DNA of 64,000 nt, taken from the NCBI GenBank assembly GCA_040385525.1, contig JAZKHE010000006.1:1-64000 (forward strand). Reading direction: 5' to 3'. This stretch comes from JAZKHE01 sp040385525. GTDB taxonomy: Bacteria; Bacteroidota; Bacteroidia; UBA4408. The translations under genes and the position numbers were made by a program. Below, piece after piece: positions 57,869 through 64,000 of this stretch (the stretch's first letter is position 1; each line of letters starts with the position of its first letter). The notes under the pieces were generated by a model, which had not been told where the DNA came from, did not search any database, and worked only from the letters and a program-made list of their open reading frames with translations.

Positions 57869-59599
57869 ATGGGATTAATTTCTTTTTTCGAAGAAAAATA
57901 CAAACATGTAAGGCGTTATAATCAAATAATAAGCGTATTGCTAAAATACGGCTTTGAGGATTTGGTGTCTTACATGGAAGAAAAAAAGAGGTTTGCATTT
58001 GTAAAAAAATTACTCCCAAAATCAACACTAAACCAATCTATTCAACTCACAAAGTGGGAAAAAATGCGCATGGTTTGCGAGGAATTAGGACCTACTTATG
58101 TTAAATTTGGTCAATTACTTAGTAATAGAGGCGATTTACTACCAGCTGAGTTAATTAAAGAGTTAGAAAAATTACAAGATGGAGTTCCTCCAGTACCCGG
58201 AAATGTTGCTGCTCAAGTAGTTGAGCAAGAACTAAAAAAGAAAGCAGAAGATATTTTTGAGTGGTTTCAACCCGAAGCTTTTGCATCTGCATCAATGGCG
58301 CAAGTGCATAGAGCAACGCTAAAAACAGGCGAACAAATTGTCCTTAAAATTCAGCGTCCAGGCATTCGCGAGGTTATTGAGCAAGACATAAAAGTGATGC
58401 TTTATCTTGCTGAGATATTTAGAAAAAGAATTCCTTCGCTAAAAAGTTTTGATCCAGTAGGTTTGGTAAAAAACTTTGAAGAAGGCATTTTTAAAGAGTT
58501 AGATTTTATTAACGAATCTATCAATCTTCAACGGTTTTACAATAATTTTACTGAAGACGATACCAACAATGGTTCCATTCATTCGCCAAAAGTGTATAGA
58601 GAATACAGCACATCAAAAGTGTTGGCAATGGAGTTTGTGCAAGGAGTTAAAATAAACAACTTGCAAAAATTAGAAGCGGCTGGTTTAGATAAAAGCCTTG
58701 TTGCCAAAAGATTAGCCATATCTTATTTTAAACAAATTTTTAAATACGGATTTTTCCACGGCGATCCACACCCAGGTAATTTACTTGTTTTAGAAGGAAA
58801 CGTAGTTTGCTTTTTAGACTATGGAATGATGGGCAGCATCATGAAAAAAGACATTCAGCAAATTGGTTTTTTATTTATTTCTGTAAAAAACAAAGATGTT
58901 CGCAAAATAATTCGTGCCATTCAGATGCTTTCTGATAATCCTGTAATACGCAATTACAGAGCTTTAGAAACCGACTTAAATGAGTTTGTGCAAAACTATT
59001 CGGTGCAAGAAAGCATGAAAGAAAACGAAATTAGCACCATATTGTTACAGCTAAAAGATGTTATTGTAAAGCATAAATTAAAAGTACCAACCCATTTTTT
59101 TATGTTGGCTCGTTCTATAGTTTCAATAGAAGGTGTAATTCACCAGCTCGATCCTAATTTGAATTTAACAAAGTTAATGCAACCTTATCTGCTTAGAACA
59201 ATTGCAAATCAATACAGCCCAATAAAGTTTACAAAAGGAATATTGAGTTCTATTTACGAAATGGGAACTTATATGGAAGAGTTTCCTCGTGATTTAAAAA
59301 ACGCAATTCGTAAAATAAATACGGGAGAAATTAAAGTAGATTTACGCCACAAAGGTATAGATCCTTTGGTACATACTGTTCATCGAGTTACAAAACAATT
59401 GATTTCGGCGATACTAATCGCTTCATTAATAATTGGTTCTTCTTTATTGTTGGTTTATAAAGTTCCACCATTGTGGGGAAACTCTTCTGGTTTAGGTGTT
59501 TTTGGATTAATAATTGCTGGATTATTAGCAATCGGTTTAATAAACAATTTACGAAGAGGCGATCACGACGATTGGTCGGGTTGGGAGGAAAATCAATAA
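57869..59599 (+). CDS. ABC1/UbiB (AarF) family atypical kinase
   Basis: 576 residues. The hallmark KxGQ motif is K79-F-G-Q82 in 'YVKFGQLLSNRGDLLP', followed by 'ASASMAQVHRA' (the Ala-rich nucleotide loop), 'VLKIQRPG', 'ELDFINESIN', the catalytic 'HGDPHPGNLLV' and the metal motif 'FLDYGMMG'. Two membrane helices lie near the C-terminus (about 505-545), typical of bacterial UbiB. The family supports quinone biosynthesis or lipid transport. In Bacteroidota it may act in menaquinone or lipid homeostasis. It is tightly linked to the coiled-coil gene. Confidence 0.92.
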   Translation: MGLISFFEEKYKHVRRYNQIISVLLKYGFEDLVSYMEEKKRFAFVKKLLPKSTLNQSIQLTKWEKMRMVCEELGPTYVKFGQLLSNRGDLLPAELIKELEKLQDGVPPVPGNVAAQVVEQELKKKAEDIFEWFQPEAFASASMAQVHRATLKTGEQIVLKIQRPGIREVIEQDIKVMLYLAEIFRKRIPSLKSFDPVGLVKNFEEGIFKELDFINESINLQRFYNNFTEDDTNNGSIHSPKVYREYSTSKVLAMEFVQGVKINNLQKLEAAGLDKSLVAKRLAISYFKQIFKYGFFHGDPHPGNLLVLEGNVVCFLDYGMMGSIMKKDIQQIGFLFISVKNKDVRKIIRAIQMLSDNPVIRNYRALETDLNEFVQNYSVQESMKENEISTILLQLKDVIVKHKLKVPTHFFMLARSIVSIEGVIHQLDPNLNLTKLMQPYLLRTIANQYSPIKFTKGILSSIYEMGTYMEEFPRDLKNAIRKINTGEIKVDLRHKGIDPLVHTVHRVTKQLISAILIASLIIGSSLLLVYKVPPLWGNSSGLGVFGLIIAGLLAIGLINNLRRGDHDDWSGWEENQ

Positions 59600-59679
59600 T
59601 TATAAACAAAATTCGGTTTTTTACGACTAATTGTTAAAATTACTAGCTCAATAAGCTTTCTTCTTACGTCTTAAATTGG

Positions 59680-59687
59680 TAAATTTG
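59680..59687 (+). promoter_or_regulatory. Bacteroidota -7 element upstream of the transglycosylase gene
   Basis: TAAATTTG, an exact TAnnTTTG, 25 bases before the ATG at 59712. No TTG is found at the expected spacing. Confidence 0.4.
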
Positions 59688-59711
59688 TAATATCACTTTT
59701 AAGATTGATTA

Positions 59712-61229
59712 ATGATTTTTACAAGAGCAATACTCCTTTTATTTATTTTAGCTGTTCCCAATTTTGTTTGGTCTCAAGCCAAAGATACCACCTATGTTGT
59801 AATTCCCGACGATCCAATTATAGCTATGTTGGATAGTTTACAAAACGCAAAGTTTTTTGAAAGCACTGAATTTTCTACCGAAAGTCAATTTCCTGCCGAT
59901 TACGACCCAAAGTTTAATCCCGTTTTCGAACTATCAGTTATTCGCGAGCGACTTGCAAAATTAGATGCAGAATCTCCTTTTGATTTAGTTTATAACGATG
60001 CCGTAAAAAGTTATATTGAAGTGTATGCTAAACGTAAAAATTTGGTGTCTAAAATGTTAGGCTTAGCTAAAATTTATTTCCCATTATTTGAAGAACATTT
60101 AGATAAATACAAAATGCCTTTAGAATTAAAATATTTGGCAATTGTAGAATCGGCATTAAACCCCAATGCAACATCAAGAGTAGGTGCTTCTGGTTTGTGG
60201 CAATTTATGTATCCAACAGGTAAAATGTATAAGTTAAATGTAACTTCGTATGTAGATGAGCGTCGCGACCCAATAAAAGCAACAGATGCAGCTTGCCATT
60301 ATATGATGGATTTGTATAAAATGTATGGCGATTGGCAAATTGTTTTAGCGGCATACAACAGCGGGCCGGGTAATATTAACAAAGGTATTCGTCGCTCAGG
60401 CGGAAAAAAAACGTATTGGGAAATTCGCCCATTTTTGCCAAGAGAAACACAAGGTTATGTACCAGCATTTATTGCAGTAAATTACATTATGAATTATTCG
60501 CAAGAGCATAATATTTACCCAGTTGTACCAAAGTCTTTATATGTAAATGCAGATACAGTTGTGGTAAAAAAGCCAGTAAATTTTGATCAAATTTCTGTTT
60601 ATTTGGGCTTGCCAACCGAAGATTTAAAATACTTAAATCCATCTTACAAAATGGGATTAATTCCTGCTACAAAAAATGGAAACGTTTTGTGTATTCCTAA
60701 GGAAAAAGTAGGTTTATTTATTACCAACGAAGAAGCTATTTATGTTTGTGGTAAAGCTAAAGATGCTCCCGAAATTGCTTTTAAAGATGTGAAAAATACA
60801 CATACGGTAAGAAAAGGCGAAACGCTTGCTATTATTGGTAAAAAATACAATTGTACTATAGATGAAATTGTTTCTTGGAATGGTTTGCGTCAGCGAAAAG
60901 CTGTTGCAGGTAAGAAACTAACCATTTATACCTATGCAAAGTTAAATGATGATTTAGCTGACAAATCGAAAGATACGGTTGTTAAAAAAGAAAACATTGC
61001 AAAATCAAACACAAGCGAAAATAAGAGTTCTCAAATTGGTAAATCGGCTAAAGATAAATTAAGTGGTAAAAAGTTTGTGTATTATACGGTTCAACCTGGA
61101 GATACTTTATGGAGTATAGCCAATAAACACAAAGGAACAACTGTTGATGAAATTAAAAAGTGGAACAATATTAAAAATTCTAATAACATAAAACCAGGAA
61201 CTAAGTTAAAAGTAGGACTGCATTCTTAG
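59712..61229 (+). CDS. MltD-like lytic transglycosylase with two LysM domains
   Basis: 505 residues with a signal peptide (1-22). The SLT domain (about 120-290) has catalytic Glu146 in 'YLAIVESALNPNATS', followed by 'GASGLWQFMYPTG' and 'VLAAYNSGPGNINKGI'. Two LysM modules close the protein, one at about 363-408 ('THTVRKGETLAIIGKKY') and one at about 455-502 ('VYYTVQPGDTLWSIA'), joined by a Lys/Ser-rich linker. It cleaves peptidoglycan glycan strands non-hydrolytically while the LysM domains hold it on the wall. A strong terminator follows the gene. Confidence 0.92.
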   Translation: MIFTRAILLLFILAVPNFVWSQAKDTTYVVIPDDPIIAMLDSLQNAKFFESTEFSTESQFPADYDPKFNPVFELSVIRERLAKLDAESPFDLVYNDAVKSYIEVYAKRKNLVSKMLGLAKIYFPLFEEHLDKYKMPLELKYLAIVESALNPNATSRVGASGLWQFMYPTGKMYKLNVTSYVDERRDPIKATDAACHYMMDLYKMYGDWQIVLAAYNSGPGNINKGIRRSGGKKTYWEIRPFLPRETQGYVPAFIAVNYIMNYSQEHNIYPVVPKSLYVNADTVVVKKPVNFDQISVYLGLPTEDLKYLNPSYKMGLIPATKNGNVLCIPKEKVGLFITNEEAIYVCGKAKDAPEIAFKDVKNTHTVRKGETLAIIGKKYNCTIDEIVSWNGLRQRKAVAGKKLTIYTYAKLNDDLADKSKDTVVKKENIAKSNTSENKSSQIGKSAKDKLSGKKFVYYTVQPGDTLWSIANKHKGTTVDEIKKWNNIKNSNNIKPGTKLKVGLHS

Positions 61230-61252
61230 TTGTTTTAATATTAATTTTAGTA

Positions 61253-61282
61253 AATCCCGACTTTGCGTCGGGATTTTTTTTT
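61253..61282 (+). terminator. rho-independent terminator
   Basis: AATCCCGAC, loop TTTGC, GTCGGGATT, followed by a T-run. A perfect nine-pair stem, 24 bases after the transglycosylase stop. Confidence 0.92.
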
Positions 61283-61316
61283 ACTTTGTATATAAATTTT
61301 GATAAGAGACTAAAAT

Positions 61317-62210
61317 ATGGAAGCCAATTTTAAGTACGACTACTCCAAATTAAAAAAACGTCCTTCGTATCCATTCGAAACTATTGCAGTTGCAATTTCT
61401 TTTTCACCAAGAATGGAGGCAGTGTTATGCGAAACAAAACGTATGGTTGAAAATTATAAATCGAATTTAATTTTAATTCACATAGGCGAAAGAAACACTG
61501 AGAAAGAAGATGTTTTAGATACCAACTTAAAAAAAGCAAACATAGACAAAGAGAAGTGCAGAATAATTTGGATGGATGGAGACGCAACCGATTTAATTTT
61601 AAAAATATGTAAATTAAATATTGTTGATTTACTTATTATGGGTGCAATAGAAAAAGAAAATCTATTTAAATATTATGTAGGCACAATTGCCAGAACAATT
61701 AGCCGCAGAGCAAAATGTTCGGTTTTATTATTAACGCATCCATCAGTTCAACCCAAGCCATTTAGAAAATTAGTAGTAAACGGAATTGATAATCCTAAAA
61801 CAATTCATTCGCTTAAAACTGCTATGTATGTTGCTAAAGCAGAGAGTTCTAAAGAAGTTGCCATAATTCAAGAAGTAAACATGCCTGCTTTAACTATGAC
61901 TATTGCAGAAAGTAGCACCGCACCCGAAGCATCTAAAATTAAAAAAGATATGGTGCAAGAAGAAAGCATTAAGCTTGCGAATATGGTTGAAACGTTAGAT
62001 AAAACAGGTATTGAAGTAGCCATAAAATCAGTAAACGGAAAACCAGGTTATGCCATTGGTAATTATGCGCGTAGCAAAAATGCCGATTTATTAATTTTTA
62101 ATTCGCCAGATACACATTTAGGTATTTTCGATAGAATTTTTACGCATGATATAGAATATGTTTTAGCAGATATTCCTTGCAATTTATTAATCGTTCACTC
62201 AAGAGTATAA
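61317..62210 (+). CDS. universal stress protein, tandem UspA domains
   Basis: 297 residues with two UspA-like halves. The first has 'PFETIAVAISFSPRMEAVL', 'LILIHIG' and 'DLLIMGAIEKENLFKYYVGTIARTISRRAKCSVLLL' (in pieces). The second ends 'GYAIGNYARSKNADLLIFN' and 'HDIEYVLADIPCNLLIVHS'. The nucleotide loop G-x2-G-x9-G-S/T is incomplete in both, so ATP binding is uncertain. It is followed after 3 bases by a cation/proton antiporter gene. Pairing of Usp proteins with CPA2 transporters is common and suggests a regulatory role. Confidence 0.85.
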   Translation: MEANFKYDYSKLKKRPSYPFETIAVAISFSPRMEAVLCETKRMVENYKSNLILIHIGERNTEKEDVLDTNLKKANIDKEKCRIIWMDGDATDLILKICKLNIVDLLIMGAIEKENLFKYYVGTIARTISRRAKCSVLLLTHPSVQPKPFRKLVVNGIDNPKTIHSLKTAMYVAKAESSKEVAIIQEVNMPALTMTIAESSTAPEASKIKKDMVQEESIKLANMVETLDKTGIEVAIKSVNGKPGYAIGNYARSKNADLLIFNSPDTHLGIFDRIFTHDIEYVLADIPCNLLIVHSRV

Positions 62211-62213
62211 CAA

Positions 62214-63446
62214 TTGGCAAAATTAGCGCATAACGAATTAGTTACATTACTAATGGCAATAGCCATTATGATGTTGCTTTCGCGTGTATTAGCGGAGTTT
62301 GGGCGTCGTTATAAATTACCAATGGTAATGGGCGAATTAATTGTTGGTATTCTTTTAGGTCCAACTATTTTTGGTGCTTTATTTCCTGATTTATTTTTAA
62401 AAGTCTTTCCAAGAACAGGAAATGTAGCCATTGCTTTAGATGGAATTACTAACATGTCAGTGGTTATGTTGCTCTTTGTTGCGGGTATGGAAGTGCAATT
62501 GCCAATGGTACTGAAACAAGGCCGAAAAGCAGTGATAACTAGCTTAAGCAGCATGATAATTCCTTTTGTGGTAGGGTTTGCAATGGCTTGGTATGGTAGC
62601 GATTATTTTGCATTTACAACACCAGATAGAAAATTATTATTCGCTTTGTTTTTAGGAACAGCCATGTCTATTTCTGCTTTACCAGTAATAGCACGTATTT
62701 TAATGGATTTGAATTTGTTTAAAACCAAAGTTGGACAAATAATTATTGCTTCTGCAATGTTTAACGATTTAATTGGTTGGCTTATTTTTTCAGTAATTTT
62801 GAGTCAACTAGAAAATACTTCGAGCGAAGGAACAGCATTAACAATTGTGTACGTTGTTATATTTGGATTGTTTATGTTAACCATTGGCAAAAAAATTATT
62901 GATAAAGCATTGCCATGGATGCAGAAAAAACTTTCGTGGCCAGGAGGAGTACTTTCCATCTCATTAGGCTTGTGTTTTGCCTCGGCTGCTTTAACTGAAT
63001 CTATTGGTTTACACGCAATTTTAGGTGCTTTTATTTGCGGAATTGCTTTTGGCGATTCGGTTCACTTAAATATTAAAGCACGCGAAATTATTGAGCAATT
63101 TGTAATTAATGTTTTTGCGCCTTTGTTTTTTGTTTCTATTGGTTTAAAAATAGATTTTGCAGCCAATTTTGATGTGGTTTTAGTTGTAGTAATATTAATT
63201 GTAGCCATTGTTGGTAAAGTTGTAGGAGCAGGCTTAGGAGCTTATTTTGCAGGCTTTACTCGCAACGAATCCTTAGCTATTGGTTTTGGTTTAAATGCAC
63301 GCGGTGCTATGGAAATTATTTTAGGGACATTAGCTTTAAACGCCGGTTTAATTGATCGTCCTGTTTTTGTTGCTTTAGTTGTAATGGCATTGGTAACAAG
63401 CATCCTCAGCGGGCCAATGATGCGCAAGTTTATGTCTAATCAATAA
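62214..63446 (+). CDS. CPA2-type cation/proton antiporter
   Basis: 410 residues from a TTG at 62214. The alternative is an ATG at 62253, but the TTG keeps 'LAHNELVTLLMAIAIMMLLSRVL', the normal first helix. About twelve hydrophobic helices follow, with 'YKLPMVMGELIVGILLGP' and 'LLFVAGMEVQLP' typical of the Na+/H+ exchanger (KefB/NapA-like) fold, and 'ASAMFNDLIGWLIF', in which the 'ND' replaces the DD/ED catalytic pair. 'FGLNARGAMEIILG' closes the core. There is no TrkA-N domain. The upstream Usp gene may serve as a regulator. The transported ion (Na+ or K+) is not determined. Confidence 0.87.
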   Translation: MAKLAHNELVTLLMAIAIMMLLSRVLAEFGRRYKLPMVMGELIVGILLGPTIFGALFPDLFLKVFPRTGNVAIALDGITNMSVVMLLFVAGMEVQLPMVLKQGRKAVITSLSSMIIPFVVGFAMAWYGSDYFAFTTPDRKLLFALFLGTAMSISALPVIARILMDLNLFKTKVGQIIIASAMFNDLIGWLIFSVILSQLENTSSEGTALTIVYVVIFGLFMLTIGKKIIDKALPWMQKKLSWPGGVLSISLGLCFASAALTESIGLHAILGAFICGIAFGDSVHLNIKAREIIEQFVINVFAPLFFVSIGLKIDFAANFDVVLVVVILIVAIVGKVVGAGLGAYFAGFTRNESLAIGFGLNARGAMEIILGTLALNAGLIDRPVFVALVVMALVTSILSGPMMRKFMSNQ

Positions 63447-63473
63447 ATGATTATAATCGATTAAATTAGTTAT

Positions 63474-64000
63474 ATGAAAAAACTTTTTGGATTTTTAATT
63501 CTTGGGCTTTTATTTTCTTGTAACTCAAATAAAGAATTTGATGAATCAATTGTAAATTGTGATACTGTAAAAATACATGATACTATTTATATCGATAAAA
63601 GTATAAAAAAAGATTGGCAAAAAGGTTTTGGATTAACTCACAATCTAGATAAGGATAGTATATGGTATAACCCAGTTAGTTATTATATATCTGATTCGAA
63701 TTGTTCAGGTTTAGCAATAGACTTTTATTATGGATATTTAAGACCAAGTGATAATGGAACAACTATTGAACTTTTAAAACTTGCAACTACAAATAATAAA
63801 AAATTGAGACCATTCTATAGATGGTGTTTAAACAAAACATTAATCATTTCAGATGGCGCACTAGCTGAAGTTGTTGGCGTTCCTGCTAGACAATATGTCG
63901 AAAAATTCCCAGATGATTTTTTTGAATATATAGATATTGAAGCAACAAATGAAAAATATAAAATGTGGACTCAGGCTATTGTTTATAGTGGATATTTTGA
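63474..64000 (+). CDS. lipoprotein of unknown function, 5' part
   Basis: The frame runs open from an ATG at 63474 to the window end (175 codons), so the 3' end is missing. It starts with 'MKKLFGFLILGLLFSC', a lipoprotein signal with lipobox LFSC and the lipidated Cys at 16, followed by NSNKEF. The mature part is beta-rich with 'VKIHDTIYIDKSIKKDWQKGFGL', 'SGLAIDFYYGYLRPS' and 'DGALAEVVGVPARQYVEKFPDDF' (in pieces). No family is recognised. It lies 27 bases after the antiporter gene in the same direction. Confidence 0.7.
   Translation, partial: MKKLFGFLILGLLFSCNSNKEFDESIVNCDTVKIHDTIYIDKSIKKDWQKGFGLTHNLDKDSIWYNPVSYYISDSNCSGLAIDFYYGYLRPSDNGTTIELLKLATTNNKKLRPFYRWCLNKTLIISDGALAEVVGVPARQYVEKFPDDFFEYIDIEATNEKYKMWTQAIVYSGYF

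Noticed and set aside
1..64000. tRNA or rRNA genes
   Set aside because: No cloverleaf-like stretch or conserved rRNA segment was noticed on reading either strand. A covariance search was not possible.

Overview
The window is strongly AT-rich bacterial chromosome from a member of the Bacteroidota. The evidence is Bacteroidota-type -7 promoter elements (TAnnTTTG) ahead of several genes, start codons preceded by A-rich stretches rather than Shine-Dalgarno sites, and families typical of the phylum: DUF5606, the ABC-F protein with a DQPT second Walker B, split transketolase, GH3/beta-lactamase fusion, TPR-TM-SpoIIE phosphatases and paired parE/parC. The order or genus cannot be fixed from the sequence. 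Ten Ns at 41485-41494 show that this is a draft scaffold.

Layout. 1-10.5 kb is a surface-glycan region. On the plus strand it has the end of a sugar epimerase, two methyltransferase-type proteins and a family 2 glycosyltransferase. On the minus strand a tight operon carries a split transketolase, a fused epimerase/glycosyltransferase, a methyltransferase and a large membrane protein ending in a LamG-like domain. 10.5-18 kb holds DinB and DUF5606 proteins, an ABC-F ATPase, a lipoprotein, a small secreted protein and a 998-residue GH3/beta-lactamase protein. 18-23.3 kb (minus strand) holds two GT39-like membrane glycosyltransferases, a DUF1905 protein, a GH18 lipoprotein and a GyrI-like protein. 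23.4-30.6 kb is the most accessory-looking part: an M48 peptidase, an RloC/PrrC-like anticodon nuclease candidate, a DUF2130 coiled-coil protein with a nuclease-like motif, and a divergent WYL regulator. 30.6-41.4 kb has a truncated haemoglobin and small cupin behind an FNR-like box, an M50-like protein, two paralogous TPR/SpoIIE phosphatases flanking PBP1C and an NlpC/P60 lipoprotein, a DUF433 protein and a DUF3592-like membrane protein. 41.6-45.2 kb is a second split transketolase whose halves are separated by a vWA protein and a tandem array of hairpin-forming repeats. 45.3-64 kb is mostly core: ychF, parE, parC, an FMN reductase, pyrG, yidC, a response regulator, a CBS protein, an ABC1/UbiB kinase, an MltD-like transglycosylase, a universal stress protein, a CPA2 antiporter and the start of a lipoprotein.

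How the genes work together. The first 10 kb probably makes and decorates a cell-surface polysaccharide. The split transketolase there is a second copy and may feed a specialised sugar pathway. Several other genes act on peptidoglycan (GH3/beta-lactamase, PBP1C, NlpC/P60, MltD-like). The best candidate for an unusual system is the WYL / DUF2130 / RloC-like / M48 block at 23.4-30.6 kb. The most distinctive non-coding signals are the 76-79 bp hairpin repeats at 42.7-43.0 kb, the FNR-like box at 31.36 kb and two mutually exclusive inverted repeats ahead of the GH3 gene.
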